64,000 bases of DNA. It comes from Coniella vitis (taxonomy: Eukaryota; Ascomycota; Sordariomycetes; Diaporthales; Schizoparmaceae). Location: the NCBI GenBank assembly GCA_011317545.1, contig WUJK01000003.1, forward strand, positions 1-64,000, written 5' to 3'. The translations under genes were made by a program, and so were the position numbers. Position 1 is the stretch's first letter. Every line of letters begins with the position of its first letter. A model generated the notes under the pieces. The model was given only the letters and a program-made list of their open reading frames with translations. It did no database searches and was not told the origin of the DNA. This document shows positions 43,344 through 54,100 of this stretch, in pieces.

Positions 43344-43822
43344 TATAATAATCCTTACCTAAATCCCTAATTCTGGAAATACCTATAAGTTATATATTAG
43401 TAGGTAGGGAAGTATTACCTTTAAGTCTTTATACGTTATCGAGTAATATTAAGTATTATAAGTAATTAAGAGGGATTACCCTATTATATAAAATAATACT
43501 TAGATTTATAACTAAAGATTATAAGGAAACTATCTAATATTAAGCTATAAACTCCTATCCTTATATCCTTTTATTATTTTCTATTTATAGTAAGTATAGA
43601 TCCTTAGATTACCTAGAGCGATAAGAGCGCTAGCTTATTTGGATTATTTAGATTATTATCGCTCTAACTATCTTAGTTATCAAGGTAATCTAACCCTAAC
43701 CCTGATTATGCTATTCTGTATTCTTATATAAGAGATCCCCATCGATCCGTTAAGGTTCCGATTTGCTAGCATATAGTTGCGCTGGCCTGTTCCTGTGACC
43801 TGCATGTTCATGGGTTATAACA
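43344..43822 (-). repeat. Right LTR (5' LTR of the minus-strand element)
   Basis: 479 bp, starting TATAATAATCC and ending GGTTATAACA. Here the inner (left) part is RIP-converted and the last 135 bases or so keep CA/TG dinucleotides, including the terminal CA. CTAACCCTAACCCT is at 43690-43703. Confidence 0.92.
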
Positions 43823-43827
43823 AGATG
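43823..43827. repeat. Target-site duplication, right copy (AGATG)
   Basis: Matches 36155-36159 exactly. Confidence 0.9.
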
Positions 43828-44263
43828 AATCCCGTCCAACTGCTGTCTAACCTTGACTCGTAAACATGGATCTCACAAAGGGTGCTAGGATCTGGGTTTC
43901 CTATTTCCTGCTCAGGGTCGGGTCAAGGGAGAGGGTGTAGTGTGCCCACGACGGCGTTCCACCAGTAAATAGGTATTAGATGGACTCGTGAAGGGGCACG
44001 GATGCCAACAAGCGATGCTACGCGAGGGCCTCGAGCACGTTGAATAGTCGAGATACAAGAAATCCACAACAGAATGTGTTTTACTGGTTCGAGTGTAAAT
44101 TGACAAATATGTCTGAGGGTATTGGCAGATTCTAGTTTTGCTCCGTTCGTCCCGAGGTTGTGATTCTTGCTGATGTGGGAAAGACATAATTCTTTCAAAT
44201 GATGCACTGATGTTTAAACGGCATGGACAGATCCTCGAGTGCACCCACCCTTCGCCCCTATAA
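43828..44263. other. Right flank of the retrotransposon
   Basis: 436 bp between the element and the stop of the GNAT gene. Normal dinucleotide content returns immediately. No gene is seen; this is the GNAT 3' flank. Confidence 0.45.
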
Positions 44264-44926
44264 TTACTGGATCTTATTCTTCTCCTTCCATTCATCAACA
44301 AGAATGTCGTAGAAATAAAGATCCCAGTACTTCCCATCAAACCACCAGCACTGCCTTGTCCGGCCGGTGAACGTAAAGCCACATTTCTCATAGCACTTGT
44401 GTGCCCGCTTGTTGTACTCGATCGACCCCAGGTTTACGCTATGAAGATTGGCATGGCGAAACGCCCAATTCAGCGTCCAGTTTATGGCTTCTGTCCCATA
44501 CCCTTTGTTCTGGTACGGTGCAGCAAGAGTGATTCCAAATCGGGCTGCGCCACTGGACGGTGTGCTTCCATACCCGCCATAATTCAGGCCAACGAAGCCA
44601 ATGCGCGTCTCCGGCCGTGTGGCGGCGGCGGCGGCGTCCTTCTTCGCCTCGTCTTCTGTCGATTCTGGGGCAGCCTTCACGTCCTCGGCCTCAGGCTGGC
44701 CCAGACAGATCACGCACGACAGGAGGCCGATTTTGGGATTTATAAACGTTTTGATGAATTCTGCAGGTGTCGTTCGCGTGGGAGGCGCAAGTAAAAAGGG
44801 TGCGGCAAGGTGCACCGATACGGGGTCGCTGTCGAAGCTGGTGAACCACCACTCGTAGTCCTCTTCGCGGAGCGTGCGGAAGGCCAGACGTTCTGAGCGC
44901 CAGATGTTCTGGACGTCAGTATCCAT
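44264..44926 (-). CDS. GNAT-family N-acetyltransferase (RimJ/RimL type)
   Basis: Single exon, 220 residues from MDTDVQNIWRSERLAFRTLR. The frame is open further upstream but that sequence is low-quality and the start at 44926 matches family N-termini. The acetyl-CoA loop is visible as QNKGYGTEAINWTLNWAF, preceded by the strand ARFGITLAAPY and followed by NLGSIEYNKRAHKCYEKCGF, the classic motif B region. A charged Ala/Glu-rich insert (EDEAKKDAAAAATRPETR) sits between strands 3 and 4. These enzymes acetylate amino groups of ribosomal proteins, small amines or antibiotics; the substrate cannot be told. It is the first intact gene right of the retrotransposon. Confidence 0.88.
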   Translation of the reverse strand: MDTDVQNIWRSERLAFRTLREEDYEWWFTSFDSDPVSVHLAAPFLLAPPTRTTPAEFIKTFINPKIGLLSCVICLGQPEAEDVKAAPESTEDEAKKDAAAAATRPETRIGFVGLNYGGYGSTPSSGAARFGITLAAPYQNKGYGTEAINWTLNWAFRHANLHSVNLGSIEYNKRAHKCYEKCGFTFTGRTRQCWWFDGKYWDLYFYDILVDEWKEKNKIQ

Positions 44927-45505
44927 GTCGCAGGGTTGTGCTGTGACTGCACAAGATGGATGGATCTGGCAGCACGGCCGCGAAAGGTCGTGATATTGGT
45001 GCGAGATGGATGAAGGAGGTGATGGGACCGATGTCGGGGCCCGTGTCCGGCAATGTAGACGCTGCCTGAGTATAAAGATATCTGACAAGGAACTAGCATC
45101 ACGGATCAAGACCCCATTCTAGCAGCACAAAGATCTTCTTATACAGATGTGATGTCCCTCTTCGCCCCTTGCGAGATGGTCTTGTTGATTTGAGTCATAG
45201 TATGCTGTCCCCTGTTGCATGCCTTTCAGCCTATCGCCGTAAGAATGCTTCCATATTGCGTGGCCTTGATCCGTTGACTCATCGTGAACGTTGTCTAGCG
45301 TCCTGAGTACGACAGGGATAGTCAGCGTCAGCTTACAAAGTACTATAGTGTACTATCTGACTGGCCGTAAGCATATCAACTCCACGGCTCGTTCGATTGG
45401 CATATCTCTCCGCTATCGAAACACTCCACACTGTCTGCAGTATCCACACGCCAGTTTTCTCTCCTTTCGCTACTGTTCTTCAGTGAATAGTGATACGCAA
45501 TCTCA
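44927..45505. promoter_or_regulatory. GNAT promoter region
   Basis: 579 bp between the GNAT start (-) and the stop of the next minus-strand gene. An open frame continues from the GNAT gene to 45109 but lacks support. A small palindromic AGTACTATAGTGTACT lies near 45340-45355. Confidence 0.4.
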
Positions 45506-46540
45506 TCATCTCTGTTCCTTGGTGTGGTCCACCATACCTGATATGGAATCCATCATTGGCGGTTTACCCAACGAAGCCGGATCTGGCTCTGGTAACCCGC
45601 ATTGCACTTTCACACTTTGCCAGTTCCCGCCCACTGGCCGGTTCTCAGCCATAAAGGCGACCGTATTCGTATAGCTCCGGCAACCCGGCTCAGCATACAC
45701 GCTTGCCTGGCACCCATCGACCTTGTTCCCCATCAGGATCGCACAGCCAGAGCTCTGCAGACTGGGGAAGTTGTAGCACTGCGGCTCGGTGGGGACACCA
45801 AGGGTTCTGGCCTTGGGCATGTGGATGACGGCAATGACATGGCCGCGACACGCCTTGGGCCCTTCGACGCCGCTGTAGAAGGTTGCTTTGATGGGAACGA
45901 GGGGTTCCTGGCTGGCGGGAGCCGCGCCTTGGACAGAGACCTTGCCCCCCTCTTGCTGAGCCGTCTTTCCAGCTTCGGTGGCTGGTGGTTTGGGTTTCTT
46001 GTCGGTGCTGGCGGGCTCGGCGGGAAGGGCAGCAAGACTGCTCGGTAATGTTGAGACCGAGATCGTGGTTGGATGGTTACTGGGTGGTGTCGAGGAAGTG
46101 AGCTGCGGAGCTTCGACAGGAGCTGTAGGTAAAGGCTGGCTGGGGCGCGCAGCCGTCGGGCTGGTCTTTGCGGTCGCCAGCGTGGTCTGGTTCACCGCGC
46201 CGCCGTGCAGCCGGGTCGTCGCCGACGAGCCGGATAGATCCACCTGCGCGGGATGCCGGCCCCCGTCCGAGAGACCCGCCAATTTCACATGGGCATTTTC
46301 CACGGTCCTGAGCCCCGTGAGCGAGGGCTCTGTCCGCAGCCAGTTGACATTGTACAAGATGGCGACGGTGGAGAAGAGCGCAATCAGGACAACCCAGCTG
46401 CAGCGGCGAGCCCAAGTCCGCAATTGGTCTGATGATGGACGACAGCCTTGGCGCCGCTCAATCGCGCGTGCCTGGCTCTCAAAATAGTCCGGGTCGGGTA
46501 GTTCGTCTTGTGGGATTTTGTGATATCTTGTCGACTCCAT
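45506..46540 (-). CDS. Single-pass membrane protein with Ser/Thr/Pro stalk and Cys-bearing C-terminal domain
   Basis: A 344-residue single-exon protein from MESTRYHKIPQDELPDPDYF (start at 46540). Cytoplasmic N-terminus of about 45 residues, one transmembrane helix (WVVLIALFSTVAILYNVNWL), then a Ser/Thr/Pro-rich stalk of about 150 residues likely to be O-glycosylated. A compact C-terminal domain contains seven Cys (KACRGHV, PQCYNF, SSGCAIL, DGCQAS, PGCRSY, VQCGLP). I recognise no named family; the layout suggests a type II surface or secretory-pathway protein. It may be lineage specific. Confidence 0.65.
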   Translation of the reverse strand: MESTRYHKIPQDELPDPDYFESQARAIERRQGCRPSSDQLRTWARRCSWVVLIALFSTVAILYNVNWLRTEPSLTGLRTVENAHVKLAGLSDGGRHPAQVDLSGSSATTRLHGGAVNQTTLATAKTSPTAARPSQPLPTAPVEAPQLTSSTPPSNHPTTISVSTLPSSLAALPAEPASTDKKPKPPATEAGKTAQQEGGKVSVQGAAPASQEPLVPIKATFYSGVEGPKACRGHVIAVIHMPKARTLGVPTEPQCYNFPSLQSSGCAILMGNKVDGCQASVYAEPGCRSYTNTVAFMAENRPVGGNWQSVKVQCGLPEPDPASLGKPPMMDSISGMVDHTKEQR

Positions 46541-46827
46541 GGATGATGCTCTGGTGTGGTCGCTGCCGTGTGGATGAAGGCAAGAACGCCGAGAGATTTC
46601 CCAAAGCAAATCCGAGACTCTTAGCTGTGATCAGTCCCCCGTCCGTCTCTCGGCATTTTGAAAACAGCAGATGCGTTGTGTTTCCGCTTGGACAGTTCAG
46701 AGTCCTGCCAAGAAGGCCAAGGAGTTTCATGAAGGCCGTTCGAAACGAACGGTCGCGGTTCGTGAAATGGTGCGAGAAGACAAGAGCGCTGGGTATATAC
46801 ACTACAAAAGCGAGTGTAATTTTAACA
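46541..46827. other. Promoter of the membrane-protein gene
   Basis: 287 bp between the membrane-protein start and the tRNA gene. No other feature was seen. Confidence 0.4.
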
Positions 46828-46927
46828 GGTCCCGTAGCTCAGCTGGTTAGAGCGTGGTACTAATATCTCCTCAAACGAGGAATATATAGTGATGCCAAGG
46901 TCGCGAGTTCGATCCTCTCCGGGACCA
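46828..46927 (+). tRNA. tRNA-Ile(AAU) with a 26-nt intron
   Basis: Acceptor GGTCCCG pairs with CGGGACC (46920-46926), discriminator A at 46927. The D-arm is GCTCAGCTGGTTAGAGC. The anticodon stem TGGTA/TGCCA encloses loop C-T-AAT-A...A with anticodon AAT at 46862-46864. An intron of 26 nt (46866-46891) sits at the canonical site one base after the anticodon. T-loop TTCGATC is standard. One oddity: the T-stem GCGAG/CTCTC has a C-T mismatch where CTCGC would pair fully. CCA is not encoded. Confidence 0.93.
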
Positions 46928-48132
46928 TTCTTTTTTGCGACTTCCACCCACTCCTAGCAATCGTGTGTTCCTACTTCCAAATCCTGATTAATCCCAACTT
47001 ATATGTAGTATCCAATTTCCAGTCTCAACTTCTAGTTGCCTATTTTCTGTTCTTAGTTCTTCTTAGCTTTCTTGGGTCTATTGCTTCTTTACATAGTAGC
47101 AATTGACATTACCAAAATACAGAGAGAGGCACGTGACTGGCCTTGGCCTATGGCTTTGTCAGCCAGGGATGGCTTTGTCAGGCCATCCAAACCATTCCTA
47201 ATCTGTTGATTTAGTGTTTGTGGGCCGTAGCATTCCTGATTCTTCTTCTGTCTAATCTCTTTTCTAATTCTAGATTCCTGTTCCTGGCGCATGGCCTTTC
47301 CAAGTTTCCCATTTCGTTTTGCAAAGATGTCTTGAATAGGACACTCGAGGCGGTTCTTATACCAAGCTTTCTGTATGGGTCGGCAACGGACAGGCGGCTG
47401 ACGCGTCACAATATTGATGCTTTAATTGCCCCAAAGCGATGCCCAATGAAACGTGGATTTCCTGCATGCGCGGTGGTACTCACGATAGCATGGCCTGTAT
47501 AAATCCCAGCTAGGCCAAGTGCACAAGAGCTGAGGACCCAACTAATACACCCTTGAAGCTTTTGCCCGAATCCTCTTTGTTAGTTCCAAACTATCGTCCA
47601 TAAGCGAGGGCTGTGATTGATCTTGTTCTGCCATTTTGGGACTGACAGCAACCCGCTTTGGGCTGTATACGTGGATCACGTCACGGTTCGGCGATCATCC
47701 TCTTCTCAGCGTAGGCGGTGCATCCTGACAAGCTGAAAATCGCCTCCTGTGCGATGGAGCACAACCACGCCATGGGTCGCTGTATGCCCTTGGCTATGCA
47801 CGTCTGGACCTATCCATCCATTGGTTCCGGACTAAGTTGTCCTTGTATAGAGCTGAACAGATATGGGTGAGCGGCTCAAGACTTGCTCAGCAGACCGATT
47901 GCTAAGGATGTCGTGCTATTCCCATTCTGACTCGGCTACATTCCAGCAGCCATCACAGCATATGCCTGCGTCAACAAAGATCTCCAAAGCCTCTTTGCCA
48001 GTTAACATCACGGCCATCTGCTCAAGGCACTGACTGCCGGCCGGTCGTGTATTGAAGTTGAAGTCTACATTGTCGCACCACCACCGGGTACACATCATAA
48101 GGGACAGACACACTTCTCTCTCCGTGCCCCAG
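46928..48132. promoter_or_regulatory. 1.2-kb region upstream of the giant gene
   Basis: Runs from the tRNA to the ATG at 48133. T-rich just after the tRNA (TTCTTTTTT, a Pol III terminator candidate at 46928-46936). One TACATAGTA at 47090-47098. A 106-codon minus-strand frame at 47089-47409 has no recognisable domain. The frame of the giant protein stays open from 48052, but the first ATG in it is 48133. Confidence 0.45.
46929..46937 (+). terminator. Pol III terminator of the tRNA gene
   Basis: The tRNA is followed within a few bases by TTCTTTTTT, a T-run of six, the standard RNA polymerase III stop. Confidence 0.7.
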
Positions 48133-51100
48133 ATGTCTCAGGACGATGGCTATGACGATGTGGACGAGGATCTGCGGCTCGATGACAGAGAGGGCGACAA
48201 GGAAGAGATGGACGAAGAGCTCCAACATCAAGCAGACCAAACACTCGTGCCCGAGCCCGGGACGGACACACTGACCATCGCCACCGAGGTGCTGCTCCAC
48301 GTAGTCTACAGCGGCCGAGGCGATGCCTTCTACGTGACGTGGCGGGCACAGGACGGGCGCCCGCACATGATCATGGTCGATGGCGGTCCGTACAAGTACG
48401 ACGCCAACAAAGGCGGCGGGGCGCCGTACTGGGAGTACCTGGCGTGGGCGGGCCGGCGCATCTGGAGCGACTTTGCCGCCAACGAGCCTTTCAAGGTTGA
48501 CCTCGTGCTCAACACGCATCCGCACGACGACCACATTGGCGGCCTGGTCCAGTGGCTGGCAACGCCCCCGGGCTCGACCGCAGCGGGTGTTTTCCCGCCG
48601 TGCCCCATTGTCCTTCCTGCCTTCTATTCCCACCGGTCGCAGATCGAGCTGATCTACAAGCAAACAATTGCAAAGCACTGGACGGCCAGCACGCATGCCG
48701 AATACACGGGTGATGTGGTCCCGCCTGATGGAGTTCTGCTCAAATACCCAGACGCAAAGCATCTTGTCGTCTTCAGCCCGCCTCAAGACAACGGGAACCC
48801 TCCCCACGGCGGAGTTGTCCAACCCTTTCAAGAAATCTTGGATCAATACTTCACAGACGTGAAAGATGAAGAGGACTTGAGGCTCGAGAAGGATTTGAAC
48901 TATGCCAGCCTGCTGCTCAAATCCTCCTTCGCCACAGGGCAACTGCTGGGCAACCCAGTCCCGTCCAGGATGTTCATTACCGGCGACAACGACGGCAAGA
49001 TCATCATGCCCTACGTCAAGGGCGAGCAGCTGTCCATCTACAAGATCCAGCACCACGGCAGCCGCTTTGAGAACATGGGCCGCAAGGTGCCCAGCATCCC
49101 CAGCTGGTTCCGGGCGGAGACGGCCCTGCTCTTCACGTTGCTGTTCAAGTACCGGCACAACCAGGACATCAGGACAGCGCAGCCTTGCTACACCACGTAC
49201 CTCCTACCGGTCGAGTTGCAACACCTTCCCCCCACAGGCCAGCATGATGACAACGCACCTGCGGGCCCTCCGTCGAAACAGGGCCTCCTTTGGATAGCAA
49301 ATCAATTTGAACTTTTTCTTCAACTGAAGTATGGCGTGAACGACATGCCAAGGTACATCCAAGTCCTGATTGAACGCCACAACAAGTTCCGGAGCTTTGT
49401 TCAGGAAGGGAAGCTCCCCCCGGGTCTGAGAGGATCCGACGCTGCGCTTCATCCGCACAAGCTATGCCACGGTTACAATGTGATTAAAAAGCTTTGGGAT
49501 CAGCTTATAGATTGGGTGAGCAGCTGGGGCAAGATCGACTATGTATATACAGCAGACGACGGGGAACCAGATGAGGAATTCGAGCCAAAGGACAGGACCC
49601 CGACTACGGAGAAGGAGCAGTCAAAGGAGGACGAGCGGGACCGGGACCGGAGCAGAGAACGAGCCGATTCCCAAGACGGCGACCGCCGAAGACGAAGATC
49701 ACGTTCGAATGACAGGGAGAGCGACCGCCAAAAGGAAGAGGCCAGGAAGAAGAGGCTAGCACGGTTGAAAAAGCAGCTACAGATGTTTGAACCGCCAGAG
49801 GAGCCAGAGACGAAGCCCGAGCGCGAGAAGAAGCAGAAGCCGAGACAGATACATTACTTCTATGGTATCCAGGCCGGGCGCAAGTCGAACCGCAGCGGCG
49901 GCGTCGGCGTGCCGGATCCGCTGCCGTGGTGGGCGCGGTGGGCAACCCTCAAGACCGGTGGCAAGTGGGATAACCTGCTGGGCGACGTGCTGCGTGTGCA
50001 GAGCACCAAGGAGTTCTTCGACTCGTTCGATGCCGAGACGTACGTTGTCAGCGCCAACAGCCGCCACGGCCACCCGACGCCCAGCTGCCTCCTCGGCCTC
50101 TCGCTGGCGCTGGAGGAAAAGCGGGACAAGGCGATAGCAGAGGGCCGCGCATGGCAGACGCGTGAGCTCTATCTCACGTCCCCCAAGAGCTTCCCGCGGC
50201 CTGGACTGGAGCAATTGCATCGTGTCAGGTCCGGGCAGGAGCCCACGGTCCTCCTGAGCACGGCCATGACGGTGCATTACTTGGCTGGAGAGACGTACAT
50301 GAGTCTCCGCGCGCAATCTCTGGCGGGGGCGGACAACATGAGCCGCGCAGTCAACACGAATACAGTCAAGACACTACCCATGGACAACTACCACGCTGAA
50401 TACAACTCTCTGTCGTCCAAGATGGAGGGTGGGCTGCCTGTGGAACCGCAGGGCGCTGAGTATGGGGAGATGTACTACTCCATCTACACCTCGAATCCGC
50501 GCCGCTACGTGACCTACCAAAAGATGGCAGAATCAGGCGGCAAAAATCCCCTGGAACTCACTCTTAAGGGGGGTAATGCCGCAGAGGACATCCAAAAGTT
50601 CCAGATCCGTTACCCAGCACCGACCGACAACGCCAGCTGGGGCAGTTCCAAGCAGTCGTCTTTCAAGATGCAGCTGAGGTTCGCGTCCGCGATTCCGCCG
50701 CAAGAGTACACCGTCCGTGTGGGCGAACGGTCCTACAGTCCGGCCGATGGGACAAGGGGCTGGGAACTGCGGTGGGAGATGCCGGACACGAGCAAGCTCA
50801 TGGTCTTTCGAAACGGCCAGGATGCTCTTCAGGAGTGGAAAAAGAAAGATGCCAATAATGCCTATGTCATATTTTATATCGAGCAGGTGGCTGCGCCGGC
50901 TGTCACGACGACCACCACACAGATGCTTGTCTTCCGGCAGCCCAACACCTCCATGATGATGATGACCAGAAACAGCATGGCAAAGTCTCTTCGCGTCGCT
51001 GCCCAAAGTACCGTCGAGCCTTGGTCTCACGTCGAGATCGTCTCCGAGTCTTCCCCATCACTCCGAGACTACCTGCACGAGTCGCCTCTGGAGTTGGCCG

Positions 51101-54100
51101 AGGGCTACAAAGCGCGAGAGGTGCTATCGGGTATTGTGCGGAAGCGAAACTTTCAGGCCCTGGATCTCTCCTTGGACTACCAAAGCAAGATCATGGGCTA
51201 TGAAGTCGATCCGGAAGAGTCCCGTGTGGACTACACGGGCAATGACTTGTTGCGCGGCTTCAACGCAGCAATGATCGTTCTCAAGGTGCCTGACGATGCG
51301 TCCATCACCCTCAACAAGGACAGGCTGAAAATCAAAGCTGCTCAGCTGCGAATACGCTGGAAGCTGGACCTGACCCTTGCTGTCGAGACCTATATCTTCC
51401 TTGAGAAGGACAACCTCATCTGCAGCGGCAAGACCATCTCCGGCGCCATGGGCACCCCATCGCTGGCCAAGGTGCTCGACCACATGGGCATACCGTCTCC
51501 GATCTCCTCTCAGATGCGTCTGCCGCAGCTTCTGGGCGTGCTTGTGAGAGATGAGGGCAGAATAAGGAGGCTGCTGGCCAACCAGCTGCCGACGTTCTTC
51601 ATAAGCGCTGGAATCGCCACCATCAAGCCAGACCTCGACCTGTCCACTGCTACCATTAGCTACCTGCCTGGCGGCGAGGTCTTTGTCGAGCAGGCCACTG
51701 TTATTTGCCGGCTGACTGGCGTCCAAGAATGGATGCAGAACTTCTCTATTGCCGGCGTAGCCCTGAAGATCAGCAACTTGACAGTCCGGGCGAATAACTC
51801 AGGCCCTGCGACGCAGCGGCTGGTCTTTCAAGGAGAGGCTGGCTTCCAGGCGGAAGGGGCCACGGTGAAACTTGCAGCTCGATATACCATTGGCGAAGAA
51901 GACGAGCCAGAACTGCTCTTCCTTCTTCAGGGCGGCGGCGGCGGCGGCGGCGGCAGCGGCGGCTCCCTTGATGATATCACAAAGCAACTCCCCAACATGC
52001 CAGACTTTTCGAGCATGGCCATTCCCATGTCCGAAAACCTCACGTTGAGCAGCCTCAGTGACGGGATGAGTGCCATTGGCTTCTCGGTGCAGCAGCCCGT
52101 CGCTCGCATTCCCAGCTATGTTGTAACCAGTCTCTTCGCCACAGTCAACTTTGCGGATTGGAAGGAATACTTGCCTTCTGGGCTCGTGTCGACAATCCTT
52201 GGCGACGCTGCAGCCAAGGTCATTATCAGGCATCCTCTCGACGCTCAGAACCGGGGGATCGCAGTGGGTGTGAGCTTCAAGATACCGGTGCCAGTCACGG
52301 ATACCGACACCGAGAGCAAAACACTGACACTCGGATTCTCCGCTGAGCCTCTTCCAGAGCCTACGGCGCACCAATATCGCCTCGCAGCCAGCGTCACAGA
52401 CAACGGGCTCTCCATCGGCGAGGCCATTCGCGCGCTCGGACTGGAGACCCTATCGTCTGACACACTGGCCGCATTTCCTGCTCTTCAGGATCTGGTGCTC
52501 GAGCACGTCTTCGTCAAGTCCCTCTCGATAGGTGTTGACCACAAGGCGAAAGCCCTCTCTGTGGCAGACTGGGCGGGCGAGTTCTGGATCGATACACTGA
52601 ACTGCATCATACCCTCTGACGTGATCTCCGTCCAGGATATATCGCTCTCCATCAGCCGAACAGGCGATTCGCTGCGGTGTTCGGCCTCGGCGCGCATCGA
52701 TCTTCCCCTTGTGGATAAGCTGGTCAACGTCGCTTTCCAACCGCCTACAGCAGAGCTCTCAGGTACGTCAATCCAAACCTCAAAACACTTATGAGTAAAG
52801 AAGTCTTGCTGAATCTCGACATTATAGGCTACCTCCTACTCGATGCTCCCTACGGCCTTTCAATCGCAGATGTGCTCTACTCCTTCGATCTACCCGCTTG
52901 CAGCAAAGTTCCCATCGTGAAAGATCTTCTCAAAACAGAACTAGAGTCCGCAAGACTCGACCTCGGCGTGCTCGACAACGGCAAGTCCTGGACCGTCTAC
53001 GGCGGCGAGTCCACCATCCACCTCCCCGACACACTGGTCGGCGAACTGTCGCTCAGCGAAGCGCGCGTTTTCCTCCGGTACAACCGCGCCAACGACCCCG
53101 CCGGGCCAGGAAAAGAACGCGTCCTCTTGACCCTCACCGCGAACGCCTTCCACGAGGCCGTGGCCGCGACGTTGACCTACGATTCGTTCAAAGGCCGGCT
53201 GGCGGCGTCCCTGGTCCCCACGCGAGACCTACCGCTGGCGGAGCCGCTGGATGCGCTGCTTCCGGCGACGCTGAGAGATGCGATTAGTCCTGTGGTTGGG
53301 GGCTTGAAGCTCAAAGGAGCTGCACTGTCGATGGCGACTAGGAGGCCTTACTCTGTCAGGATGTTCCGACTGCTGCTGAAGGATGACAGTGAGGTGGAAG
53401 TGGACTTTTGGCAGTTGAAGTCTCTTTATGTCGAGTACCAGGCGGCTAGCATAACTGACAAACCAGAGAAAGAGAAAGAGAATGAGAAGCCTAGCAGCGA
53501 CACCCACGCTGGCGGAGATGCTGTTGGGCCTCAGCAGGAAACGTCAAGCGAACCACAAACAGAGTCCCGTCAGCCGCCTACGAGCGCCGACGAACCAGAG
53601 GGTCAGCAGGCTGTGGAGACACCATCCGGGAACCCCCCTGGGCCAGAGGCAACAAGCCAACCAGAAGTGAGCCAAAGGCCTACCAAGCTCACCGTCGTCG
53701 GCGTGGTCAGCAAGGGCGACATAGCCGCCAGGATCCGAGTCTCCTTCGTCCGACCAGTGGCCAAGGAAACCGGTGAACAGGAGCTGTCCATCTCGGCCGA
53801 GCCGGCAGAGCAAGGGCGTCTGACAGCCCGGGGCTTCCTGACCCTACTGGGTATCACGGACGAGAAGCTGCCCATCGAGGAACCTGCAGAGTGTCCGCCG
53901 GTTTTTGACGTGATGATCGAGCGAGCCAGTGGCACAGTCAGCTGTGGGAAAGACACCACTACGAACAAGTCAAATCTGGCTCTCAAGAAGTTTCGATTCA
54001 TCGCCCGCTCCACCGGTAAAGTAATAGTTTTTGCCAGTCCAGAAGTGAGTTTGGACAGCATCCGCGCGGATATAAGATACGACAAAGTTTTGAAAGAAGA

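Larger units (their letters stand above)
36160..43822 (-). mobile_element. Complete RIP-mutated Ty3/gypsy LTR retrotransposon
   Basis: 7663 bp, bounded by 479-bp direct LTRs and a 5-bp target duplication. Transcription runs on the minus strand: reading right to left, the order is gag region, RT, RNase H, integrase region. A polypurine tract (AAAAGGGAGAT, minus strand, near 36640-36652) lies just inside the left, that is the 3', LTR. In the interior CA and TG dinucleotides are nearly absent and TA is in great excess, the signature of CpA-to-TpA RIP, so every reading frame is full of stops. The element is dead. It also carries an antisense ORF relic and a tRNA-like relic between integrase and the 3' LTR. 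Confidence 0.95.

Noticed and set aside
36160..43822. A CRISPR-like or satellite explanation for the AT-rich 7.7-kb block
   Set aside because: Paired LTRs, target-site duplication, polypurine tract and RT/RNase H remnants identify a retrotransposon; no spaced direct repeats are present.
47089..47409. A 106-codon Arg/Lys/Gln-rich minus-strand frame
   Set aside because: Protein-like in places, but with no recognisable domain, splice sites or neighbours to support it; kept as intergenic.
48052..48132. Extended N-terminus of the giant protein
   Set aside because: The frame is open but has no ATG before 48133; the sequence between is not protein-like.
48022..49158. A 378-codon minus-strand open frame
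   Set aside because: Antisense to the metallo-beta-lactamase domain, whose catalytic motifs are on the plus strand.
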